The notes under the pieces: generated by a model
The model's input: the letters and a program-made list of their open reading frames with translations, nothing else
Told to the model about the DNA's origin: nothing
Database searches by the model: none
Shown here: one piece after another, positions 9,059 through 15,785 of the stretch
Numbering within the stretch: position 1 is the stretch's first letter
Layout: the number at the start of each line of letters is the position of its first letter
Made by a program: the position numbers and the translations under genes
NCBI RefSeq assembly: GCF_014397115.1
Contig: NZ_CP060720.1
Coordinates: 760,001 to 824,000 of the forward strand
DNA from: Vagococcus carniphilus
Lineage (GTDB): Bacteria > Bacillota > Bacilli > Lactobacillales > Vagococcaceae
Reading direction: 5' to 3'
Length of the DNA: 64,000 nucleotides

Positions 9059-9872
9059 ATACAATAAATTTAATATACGTTCTATCATCATAGGATGATT
9101 GATTAGGTTTTATACCTTTTGTACTTTTATATTGATGAAACATCATTGGATCCAGTTCAATGATAGATTCCAAGTGTTTTTCACTTTCTTTAAGTGAGTT
9201 TTTAAGAACAGGGTAACCATCAGAAGCAAGAACGATCGTATCATTTGGTGAAACTGTAATTTTTTTTAAATAATGATGATTAAAGTTAATACCATCTAAA
9301 ACAGGATAACCAAGTTCATGGTCGGAATTAGCAAGTTTACTTTGATTTTTTAAAAGAGGTAGTATTGCTTTTCTTCCAATATCCTCTTCTAGTATTTGAG
9401 AGAAGGGGATGTTGTTAATTTTATAATAGGTTGTTAAAACCTGACTTCTTATTTCACCATTAATTTTATCAATTTCTTTTTCGTTATTGATTTCAACATG
9501 GTTAATCAAACACTTAGAATCCCCATAAATCCAAATTTCTTGCCAGTAAGCACTAAATAGAATAATAGTGGCTTGTAGTCGGTCATTGTTATTTGATATA
9601 AAGAAATTTTTATTCTCTTGATACTGTGCAGATATGGCATCAGTGATGGCATAAAAAAAATCATTGGAGTTAATATTGTGTGGTAACTGAGAAATCCTCT
9701 TCATGATTATATCTTTACACACTTTTCCTGGCTTGTCTTTCCAAGCATAAGTAGAGTCTTTATCAGTTACTCCGTCAATTACCGCAATAAAATTTTCATC
9801 TTGATACAACCCATCTTCATTCTCTTCATCATTATAGGATTTTCCTTTTGAGAAGTATTCAATAATATTCAT
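9057..9872 (-). CDS. PP2C-like protein phosphatase
   Basis: A 271-residue cytoplasmic protein with the ordered aspartate motifs of the PP2C (PPM) Ser/Thr phosphatase fold. These are NEDG (18-21), VIDG (31-34), GDSK (117-120), ASDG (216-219) and YDDRT (261-265). No signal peptide or membrane segment is visible. It should remove phosphate from a protein or small molecule using two metal ions. It lies 1 base downstream of a membrane Nudix-like gene, so the two are an operon and probably work together. It is not the housekeeping PrpC/Stp, which would sit beside a PASTA kinase; no kinase is nearby. Function beyond the fold is unknown. Confidence 0.7.
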   Translation of the reverse strand: MNIIEYFSKGKSYNDEENEDGLYQDENFIAVIDGVTDKDSTYAWKDKPGKVCKDIIMKRISQLPHNINSNDFFYAITDAISAQYQENKNFFISNNNDRLQATIILFSAYWQEIWIYGDSKCLINHVEINNEKEIDKINGEIRSQVLTTYYKINNIPFSQILEEDIGRKAILPLLKNQSKLANSDHELGYPVLDGINFNHHYLKKITVSPNDTIVLASDGYPVLKNSLKESEKHLESIIELDPMMFHQYKSTKGIKPNQSSYDDRTYIKFIV

Positions 9873-9873
9873 A

Positions 9874-11112
9874 CTATAGCTCCTTGTTGATATTAAAATA
9901 TAAAGCTAATACTGCTAAGTGAGCAGGGGATATTTCAAAGTATTTTGAATCAATTTTTAGTAAGGTTGATTTAAATATTTCTCCATTATCTAACTGTTCT
10001 TTTAATTCGATATCGGAAATACCAATTAATTCTTTTCCGTCAACTATCATTTTCTCACTTTTTTCTTTACTTAAATGTTCTTGGAAAAAGTGGTTATGTT
10101 CTTTAAAAGTAAGAGGACTTTTTAAAGCCATTAGTAGTTGTGGTTTTCCTCCTTCGAAAAGTTCACTGAAAAGAGAGACTGTGTTACGCTTTAAAGAAAA
10201 ACTTTCGAAGTACTCGTCTGGAGAAACACCAAGTTCATCTTGAATTTCTTCTTTTATAGAATTTTCAATATCAGAAATCCCAATTTGAGAGAAATGATTT
10301 TCAAAATATTTTGGTTTAATACTTGCTCCAACACTAATCCCAAGTTTTCTCTTCCCAATCGAGATATCTTTACTTCTTTTAACAAAAATAACTTTATGAT
10401 CATCGGTGATTACAATAATATTGACTCCTAAATGATTAGAATACTGAGAATTATTTAAAGGCGATAAAAAAGGTCCAGGCTCATAAAATCTTCTCAAGGA
10501 AAGATTATTTGGTAGTGTAACATCTTGTGATCGATTCGTTAGAAGTGAGTTAAAAAAAGTTGTCTTTGAGTATGTGATATTAATTTTATCATTACTCGAA
10601 GTGATATTATCAACTCGTATTAAATCTTGATTGTAAGTTTTAGATTTTCCGTGAGCATCAATTAGTTGTTCTAAATAAGTCATACATAGATCAGGTAAAA
10701 CGTAAGCATCAGGATTAAAAGTAAGACTGAAGTCTTTTTTGAAATCTTCTTTTTTTAAGATTTCGACGATTGGTATTTTGTTACCATTGTATTCAACCAA
10801 AGGCTCACTTTTATATTTATCAGAAATAGATACAAAATCTTCTGAAACCTTAGCTAAATCCTCAGTTATATTTTTAATAACCTTAAAGGCACCTTCAGCA
10901 ATAATTAAAAATAGGATAGAAACGAACAAGGGAATATCAAAAAGATCTAACCAAGTAAAATCAGCATCAAACCGACTAAAGTGTATAAGAATTGCTAATG
11001 CAATAAAAACAACGATTAGTCTAAATAGATTTAACCAATCATTAAAGAATAGACAAAGGGATTTCCAAATTTTCCAATCTTTTTTTTTCTTCACTAATAT
11101 ACCAACTTTCAT
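9874..11112 (-). CDS. Membrane-anchored Nudix-like protein
   Basis: A 412-residue protein with two predicted membrane helices near the N-terminus (about 29-46 and 58-76), then a soluble region. Residues 228-247 read as the first strands of a Nudix fold. A GxS/GAS segment (about 260-265) and EEIQDELGV (288-296) resemble a degenerate Nudix box, with the usual Arg replaced by Glu and one metal Glu by Asp. The C-terminus (ISPAHLAVLALYF) is helical. It could hydrolyse or merely bind a nucleotide-linked ligand at the membrane. It is first in a two-gene operon with the PP2C-like gene. The family is not one I can name. The Nudix call is moderate. Confidence 0.5.
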   Translation of the reverse strand: MKVGILVKKKKDWKIWKSLCLFFNDWLNLFRLIVVFIALAILIHFSRFDADFTWLDLFDIPLFVSILFLIIAEGAFKVIKNITEDLAKVSEDFVSISDKYKSEPLVEYNGNKIPIVEILKKEDFKKDFSLTFNPDAYVLPDLCMTYLEQLIDAHGKSKTYNQDLIRVDNITSSNDKINITYSKTTFFNSLLTNRSQDVTLPNNLSLRRFYEPGPFLSPLNNSQYSNHLGVNIIVITDDHKVIFVKRSKDISIGKRKLGISVGASIKPKYFENHFSQIGISDIENSIKEEIQDELGVSPDEYFESFSLKRNTVSLFSELFEGGKPQLLMALKSPLTFKEHNHFFQEHLSKEKSEKMIVDGKELIGISDIELKEQLDNGEIFKSTLLKIDSKYFEISPAHLAVLALYFNINKEL

Positions 11113-11145
11113 TTTTCTCTACTCTTATAGTATACACAATCTATA

Positions 11146-11232
11146 ATTAAAAGGACTAAAAGTTTATTTGATTATTCATTATAATGTGTTAATCTATTAT
11201 TGGTTATAAAAAGCATATATAGTTCTTTTAAT
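11146..11232. repeat. Inverted repeat in a divergent promoter region
   Basis: ATTAAAAGGACTA at 11146-11158 and TAGTTCTTTTAAT at 11220-11232 are inverted copies matching at 12 of 13 positions, 61 bases apart. They lie between the Nudix-like gene and the divergent membrane protein gene. They could be an operator pair or a chance A+T-rich match. Confidence 0.4.
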
Positions 11233-11283
11233 CTTTTTTATAACAACTTAAAGACCTTAATGTGATAGGATGGAGATAAAAAA

Positions 11284-11976
11284 ATGAGCCGTAACAAAAA
11301 AGTTGGAATTATTACAGTTTTAGTTTTAGTATTAGTGATATTTTCTTATTTATCTGGTAATCGTTGGGGAACAAAGTCTGATATTATTTCAGCATTTGCA
11401 ACATTATTTGCTTTATTATTTGCTTATTTTGCCTATAAGCAATCGGAGGTTTCTAATAAAATGGCAAAAGAGGCTTTAGAGGCACAGCTTAATCCTTTGC
11501 CTGCTTTAAATTTTGCTTTAAGAAGTAAGTTTGATGACAAAGGTTGTCCTTCAGGTTATGAGTTAGTATGTGTTAATAGTGGAGATGGTATTGCAATTTT
11601 ATCAGTTAATAGTTTTAGAGATATAGAAGTAACTAACGAAAATGCTATTCAAGTATCTTTTTTTGGTAATCAAACAAAAGATATAGAAAATGATTCTAAG
11701 GAATCTAGGACTCAAGAAACAGAGCTTATCAGAAAAGGGAAAGGAGTTGTAGCTTTTCATGATGAACTAGTTAATAGTGTTGTCTTATTGCCTCAAGAAA
11801 TAAAAGTTCTTTTCAGTAGTTCTAAATTTCTAATTAGAAAGACAAGTAGTATGCATAAGGAGAGTAAAGAATTTCTTATTAGTTTTCATGATGATGTTAC
11901 TAAAAAAAATCATAATGTCTTTTTATTTTATAATGACATGAATGGTAGAAATACGCTTTCTGTTAGAGTTGAATAA
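11284..11976 (+). CDS. Two-helix membrane protein of unknown function
   Basis: A 230-residue protein that I do not recognise. Two hydrophobic segments (about 7-24 and 36-52) are followed by a short charged helix (EVSNKMAKEALEAQ). A long, probably beta-rich soluble domain of about 150 residues makes up the rest. No catalytic motif is visible. AGGATGGAG precedes the ATG. The layout of two membrane helices plus a beta domain is seen in several bacterial effector and sensor families, but topology alone proves nothing. It is divergent from the Nudix/PP2C pair and ends at a bidirectional terminator, so the three genes form a self-contained patch. Confidence 0.6.
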   Translation: MSRNKKVGIITVLVLVLVIFSYLSGNRWGTKSDIISAFATLFALLFAYFAYKQSEVSNKMAKEALEAQLNPLPALNFALRSKFDDKGCPSGYELVCVNSGDGIAILSVNSFRDIEVTNENAIQVSFFGNQTKDIENDSKESRTQETELIRKGKGVVAFHDELVNSVVLLPQEIKVLFSSSKFLIRKTSSMHKESKEFLISFHDDVTKKNHNVFLFYNDMNGRNTLSVRVE

Positions 11977-12015
11977 AGTAAGTTATTGAGTGTTAATAAA
12001 AAATTCGAAGTCACT

Positions 12016-12060
12016 AAAAAACTCGTATGAACAAGTCATTTTGTCCATACGAGTTTTTTT
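12016..12060. terminator. Bidirectional terminator between the membrane protein gene and the lysozyme gene
   Basis: Stem AAAAAACTCGTATG (12016-12029) pairs with CATACGAGTTTTTT (from 12046), with A and T tracts on opposite sides, between convergent genes. An extra inner pairing ACAA/TTGT extends the helix. Confidence 0.9.
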
Positions 12061-12854
12061 TATTCCTTTATCATCTCCACATAATCCGTATGAAGTGTAA
12101 CAAATACTTCACGATGATTATAGTTAAGACGAGCGTGCGTTGTTGTTTTGGTGTGGCAAATTGTTTCGATATCAATAATGCTACTTTTGGAAAACAACAT
12201 GCCAGTGTCTTTTTTCCAGGTTTCATCTGCTTTAACAATTAAATCTTTTAAAGCTTTGAATCGTCTTCCTTTGGTGTGGTATTTTTTCTCATTTTTAGTG
12301 ATTGGTGTAGCGTATTTTTTAAAGGCATTAAGATCTCCATAAAAGTGACTAGTATCATATGGAGAATTTGTATACTGCCACATGGCGTAATTCGGCCACT
12401 GTGTGAGCTTTGGTAAGTTACTGGAGTATTTAGCCACCCACAGACCAAAGTCTGCTTTAATGACCTCAGACCAATCATCTGAGTTGGCATCTGATTCATT
12501 CATGTAGATGAGGGGTCTGACTTTTGTCTGATTAAAGACAATATCTAGAAATTCTTTGCTTTTTTTACTTCCTTGTCTGCCGTATTCTTCATAGTCTAAT
12601 ACTAAAACAGCTTCTCCAATATAAGGTACGCATTTTTTTAGAAAAAAATCTGCTTGAGCTGAAATATTTTCTCCATTTAGAAAATGATACAAACCAAATG
12701 GCTTATTTAGCGATCTTGCTTGTTTGATAAAATCTTCTGCAGTGTCATCATAAAAGCTTGTTCCTTCTGTTAGTTTGAAGATAAAAGCATCCGCATTTAG
12801 TGTGCTTAGTTTGAGTCCACGTTGATGATTTGAAACATCAATGACTTTTAACAT
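12060..12854 (-). CDS. GH25 muramidase (lysozyme-like)
   Basis: A 264-residue glycoside hydrolase family 25 enzyme cleaving the MurNAc-GlcNAc bond of peptidoglycan. It begins directly with the catalytic barrel: VIDVSNHQ (Asp6), then VLDYEEY (Asp87, Glu89), then MWQYTNSP. The last ~75 residues form a small extra domain that may bind the wall. No signal peptide is visible, so release would need lysis, a holin or an unknown route, as with phage endolysins. It is the last gene of a sigma factor-DUF1659-DUF2922-GH25 operon. A hairpin lies between it and DUF2922, so its expression may be partly attenuated. No other phage genes are nearby. Confidence 0.88.
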   Translation of the reverse strand: MLKVIDVSNHQRGLKLSTLNADAFIFKLTEGTSFYDDTAEDFIKQARSLNKPFGLYHFLNGENISAQADFFLKKCVPYIGEAVLVLDYEEYGRQGSKKSKEFLDIVFNQTKVRPLIYMNESDANSDDWSEVIKADFGLWVAKYSSNLPKLTQWPNYAMWQYTNSPYDTSHFYGDLNAFKKYATPITKNEKKYHTKGRRFKALKDLIVKADETWKKDTGMLFSKSSIIDIETICHTKTTTHARLNYNHREVFVTLHTDYVEMIKE

Positions 12855-12874
12855 GTGATTCCTCCTGTCTAATC

Positions 12875-12905
12875 AAAAAGACTGGGAAAAATCCCAATCT
12901 TTTTG
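12875..12905 (-). terminator. Hairpin between DUF2922 gene and GH25 gene
   Basis: AAAAAGA-c-TGGGA pairs with TCCCA-a-TCTTTTT. On the minus strand this forms a stem followed by a T-run inside the operon, upstream of the lysozyme gene, so it may act as a partial terminator lowering lysozyme expression. Confidence 0.7.
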
Positions 12906-12927
12906 GTAGGTTAATCTGTTGATGTGA

Positions 12928-13140
12928 CTAGAATAATTCAGTAACAGTTGTTTCAGTGTATTTAGCTGATTTTGTTTCTACATACATTTTTTCACCAGAT
13001 TTTTCAAATAAATCTAAATCAGTGATGCTGTCCATGACTTCTTTTACTTTATCAGCTGCCAAGTCTTCACTAGCCACAGTTGGTTTTAAGTAAGTTTTAT
13101 TTCCTGCTTCGTTTAAAAATGTCATTGTTAGTTTTTTCAT
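12928..13140 (-). CDS. DUF2922 family small protein
   Basis: A 70-residue protein beginning KKLTMTFLNEAGNK and ending with a YTETTVTELF strand. This alternation of beta strand, helix and beta strand matches DUF2922, a family of short proteins of unknown function. In Bacillota, DUF2922 and DUF1659 genes usually occur side by side, as here. No signal peptide or catalytic residues are visible. It lies 19 bases after the DUF1659 gene with GGAGAGAAAAA upstream. Its place between a dedicated sigma factor and a lysozyme suggests a shared regulatory programme. Confidence 0.75.
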   Translation of the reverse strand: MKKLTMTFLNEAGNKTYLKPTVASEDLAADKVKEVMDSITDLDLFEKSGEKMYVETKSAKYTETTVTELF

Positions 13141-13159
13141 GTGTTTTTCTCTCCTTTAA

Positions 13160-13369
13160 TTAAATGTCAAAGCGTTGTTTTTCGACTGTTACAAGTGATT
13201 TAATACTTTCCTCTTCTGGAGCAAGTTCTCCCATTAACTGACCAAAAGCAAGGATGTCTTCGTTACTTGCTTTTTTCTTTAAGTTCCCTAGAGATTGGCT
13301 GCGTGCTTTTTCTTCACCTACGTTGTCATAATGTAACTCTAATTTTTTTCCTTCAAAGATTGGTTCCAT
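13160..13369 (-). CDS. DUF1659 family small protein
   Basis: About 69 residues, starting MEPIFEGKKLELHYDNVGEE, with strands followed by an acidic helix (NEDILAFGQLMGEL). This resembles DUF1659, the usual partner of DUF2922. I chose the ATG at 13369, with AGGA about 10 bases upstream, over a GTG three codons earlier that lies next to the ribosome site. Function is unknown. It is the first small gene after the sigma factor, about 80 bases downstream of it. That gap holds a GTTACTAGTAGTGTAA element that might be a separate promoter. Confidence 0.65.
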   Translation of the reverse strand: MEPIFEGKKLELHYDNVGEEKARSQSLGNLKKKASNEDILAFGQLMGELAPEEESIKSLVTVEKQRFDI

Positions 13370-13450
13370 GTTTTTCACGTCCTATAATTTAGTTTAGTAA
13401 GTTGCGCGCCTTACACTACTAGTAACGAAATGAATGTCCAAAGTGTCCAA

Positions 13451-13951
13451 CTAATTTTTAAAATATTTGATTGTTTTTAAAGCAACCCTGTCTCGCCAGT
13501 TATAAACTGTCTGTCTTGCGACCTTATATTTCCTTGCGATATCAGTAACGGACAGCTCATTAAAGTAAGCTTCTTCTAAAAATATTTTTTCTTGTTCTGT
13601 TAGTTGCTCACTTAATTGAACTAAGATATCTGTCACTTCTAATAAGTCTTCTTGAGTAGTATCAGGAATTTCAGAGAATAGCTCATCTGAGCTTTCGGTT
13701 TGCATTTTTTCTTTTAAATGTAATTCTTTTCTGATTTCATCTGTGATTTTCCAATAAATGCGTTGATAAACGTAATTATTAAAAGAGGATAAATCTTTAC
13801 CTTCTTTAACAAAGCGACGATGAGTTTCAATGAGTGTCCATCTAGCAATTTGTAGGTAGTCTTCAAATAATGGATGGAAAGGAGTTACGTGACATTTTTT
13901 TAATGCGCCTAAAATTAATACATGATGGTCTTCTAATAATTGATTTTCCAT
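13451..13951 (-). CDS. Sigma-70 family RNA polymerase sigma factor (alternative)
   Basis: A 166-residue small sigma factor. The N-terminal half resembles region 2 (YLQIARWTLIETHRRF through YVYQRIYWKITDEIRKEL). The C-terminal half is a region 4 helix-turn-helix: LTEQEKIFLEEAYFNE, then LSVTDIARKYKVARQTVYNWRDR. It lacks the regions of a primary sigma factor, so it is a SigH/ComX- or SigO-like specialised factor. It heads the operon with DUF1659, DUF2922 and GH25 genes, which are its likely targets by context. A 12-base palindrome lies upstream in the gap shared with the divergent gene at 14159. No anti-sigma gene is visible. Confidence 0.8.
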   Translation of the reverse strand: MENQLLEDHHVLILGALKKCHVTPFHPLFEDYLQIARWTLIETHRRFVKEGKDLSSFNNYVYQRIYWKITDEIRKELHLKEKMQTESSDELFSEIPDTTQEDLLEVTDILVQLSEQLTEQEKIFLEEAYFNELSVTDIARKYKVARQTVYNWRDRVALKTIKYFKN

Positions 13952-13975
13952 AGTATCCCTCTTCGATTAGTTTTA

Positions 13976-13987
13976 GACTGGCCAGTC
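13976..13987. promoter_or_regulatory. Perfect 12-bp palindrome, candidate operator
   Basis: GACTGGCCAGTC is fully self-complementary. It is markedly G+C-rich in a very A+T-rich intergenic region and sits 25 bases upstream of the sigma factor start, in the region shared with the divergent gene. The regulator is unknown. Confidence 0.45.
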
Positions 13988-14158
13988 GAGAGTAGTTTAA
14001 AATAAGTACTAATATTAAACAAAATCAAAAAAGTTTAATTTTTGTTTAAAAAATCCTCTTTTAAAGGAAAATGTTTATGATTATTGGGGAAAAGTTGTTA
14101 TCATGTGAAAAAGAAAAATATTTAACCGCTTTCTAAAAGTATTGGGGAGGATCAATTA

Positions 14159-14929
14159 ATGAACTTAAAAGAAACTAAAGAAGAAATATTTAGTGAAATT
14201 TCACAAGGAGAAGAGATAAATATAGATGATATTTATGAAGCTCTAAAGTCATGTTGTGTATCTAACGCAGCTATAAAAATCACAAAGGACATACTTGCTT
14301 TGATTGATTTAACGAAGATTGATACTCCCTATGCAAGTCTCTTAATTTTTAGTAATGGTCTGCCTGCTTTTTCTAAAAAGACGACAACTGAATTAATTAA
14401 AATTTACCGTTTAGAAGATAATAATAGCCATGAGATTAAAAAAGGTGTTCTTGAAAAAATATATGGTCGAAAATTATGTTGTGTGCCTGAAATTGAACTG
14501 GACGCTTTACTAATTCCCCTAGATGGACCTTCAGGTAAACATCCAGATTACATCAATTTTTCAATGCTTAATGGTATGGAAAGTTATCCAGATGGTCAGA
14601 CGCTTCTTTCATTTTCAAATTATTTAGATTTAGTTATCCCAAAAAGATATCAATCAAATTACCGTAAATTCGCATTTGCTTTTGAATGTCATTCCGTTTA
14701 TTTTCACCACAACGGGTTACTTCATAGAGATAATCATGGATTTGGTTATTTAAAAGACTGGCAAGGGGTGTTACACAAAGAGATGAAATCGATTAGAACC
14801 AATGTCGTCTCTAAGCTCACAGTAGATGAGTTTAAGCAAATTAAAGAAATCGTTCGAACTGAATTAAATTTTCCTGTAATAAAAGAATATTGGGAAGAAT
14901 TTGAAGGGGAATCAAAGTTCTCTCTTTAG
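14159..14929 (+). CDS. Hypothetical protein, possibly ComK-like
   Basis: A 256-residue soluble protein. The N-terminal ~75 residues are helical. The middle, about 120-180, has a pattern resembling the competence regulator ComK: a LLIPLDGPS turn, then YINFSML, then TLLSFSN, then QSNYRKFAFAF. It aligns loosely with ComK's FxFPT, TLxxFxNG and ENQxYRxA segments. ComK is usually ~190 residues, so this protein is longer and the match is weak. GGGGAGG lies 8 bases before the ATG. The divergent sigma factor is of a kind often tied to competence, which makes the idea attractive but not proven. Otherwise it is an unknown conserved protein. Confidence 0.35.
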   Translation: MNLKETKEEIFSEISQGEEINIDDIYEALKSCCVSNAAIKITKDILALIDLTKIDTPYASLLIFSNGLPAFSKKTTTELIKIYRLEDNNSHEIKKGVLEKIYGRKLCCVPEIELDALLIPLDGPSGKHPDYINFSMLNGMESYPDGQTLLSFSNYLDLVIPKRYQSNYRKFAFAFECHSVYFHHNGLLHRDNHGFGYLKDWQGVLHKEMKSIRTNVVSKLTVDEFKQIKEIVRTELNFPVIKEYWEEFEGESKFSL

Positions 14930-14984
14930 AAACAAACCCTGATTTATGCTATAGTTAAAGGTATCGAAATAAGGGTGTGACGTC

Positions 14985-15785
14985 ATGGAAAAAATTAAAT
15001 CAATCCGCAAATTAAAAAATAATCATTATACTTTAACAACTGAAAGTGGACGTAAAATAAGAATATCGGAAGACACACTAGTGAAACATCGTTTACTAAA
15101 AGGAGAAGAAGTTTCCGAAAACACATTAGAAATAATCGAAAAAGAGGCCGAGTTAGATATTGGTTACCAACTAGCTTTGTCTTTTTTAAGTTACCAACTG
15201 CGTTCTGAAAAAGAAATCAAAGATCACTTGAAGAAAAAAGAAATTTCTGAAGAGGGAATTTCCTATGTAATAATTAAACTTCGTGAGATGAACTTACTGG
15301 ATGACTTAGTTTTTGCTGAAAGCTATGTCAGAACGGTGATGAAGACGCAAGATAAAGGTCCACAAACCATTAAGCAACAACTCTTTAAAAAAGGAATCTC
15401 TGAGGAAAATATCGCAAAAGCTCTTGAGCAGTATTCATTTGATGACCAAGAAGAAGTAGCAATGAAGGTTGCTGAAAAAGCTCTTAGAAAATATAAATCA
15501 AAAAGCCATAAGGAACAAATCAACAAAGTTCGTCAGCATCTCTTTACTAAAGGGTATAGTGGCGACTTAATTAATTTAGTCATGTCTAATTTAGAAGTGG
15601 AAAAAGATGAAGACGATGAGTGGGAAACACTTGTTAGAGAAGGGGATAAGTTATGGCGTAAGCATCAACGCTTGGATAAAGCTAAGAAAAAACAAAAGAT
15701 GCGTCAGTCCCTGTTTCAAAAAGGATATGACTTTGATGCGATTAATCGTTTCATAGAGGAGAAAGAGCTAGAAGATGACGAGTAA
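14985..15785 (+). CDS. recX: Regulatory protein RecX
   Basis: A 266-residue all-helical protein of the RecX family, which binds RecA filaments and limits recombination and coprotease activity. Typical three-helix repeats are visible, including FLSYQLRSEKEIKDHLKKKEISEE, as well as VIIKLREMNLLDDLVFAESYVR and QQLFKKGISEENI. The length matches the long RecX of Bacillota. The stop lies 11 bases inside the mutY start, so the two DNA-maintenance genes are co-transcribed and coupled. A valine/GTG-rich leader with AAGGGTGTGACGTC precedes the ATG. Confidence 0.9.
   Translation: MEKIKSIRKLKNNHYTLTTESGRKIRISEDTLVKHRLLKGEEVSENTLEIIEKEAELDIGYQLALSFLSYQLRSEKEIKDHLKKKEISEEGISYVIIKLREMNLLDDLVFAESYVRTVMKTQDKGPQTIKQQLFKKGISEENIAKALEQYSFDDQEEVAMKVAEKALRKYKSKSHKEQINKVRQHLFTKGYSGDLINLVMSNLEVEKDEDDEWETLVREGDKLWRKHQRLDKAKKKQKMRQSLFQKGYDFDAINRFIEEKELEDDE

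Noticed and set aside
9057-9872. Housekeeping phosphatase PrpC/Stp
   Set aside because: It lacks the usual neighbour (PASTA-type kinase) and the sequence is divergent from it.
10739-11146. A 135-codon plus-strand frame opposite the Nudix-like gene
   Set aside because: It lies wholly antisense to a protein with coherent membrane and soluble domains, and its sequence is low-complexity with Ser, Ile and Lys bias.
12027-12342. Plus-strand frames opposite the GH25 gene
   Set aside because: They overlap a terminator and are antisense to a gene with intact GH25 catalytic residues.
12060-13951. A prophage remnant
   Set aside because: GH25 without a signal peptide and a sigma factor suggested phage, but there are no integrase, structural, holin or attachment sequences, and DUF1659/DUF2922 are a known chromosomal pair.
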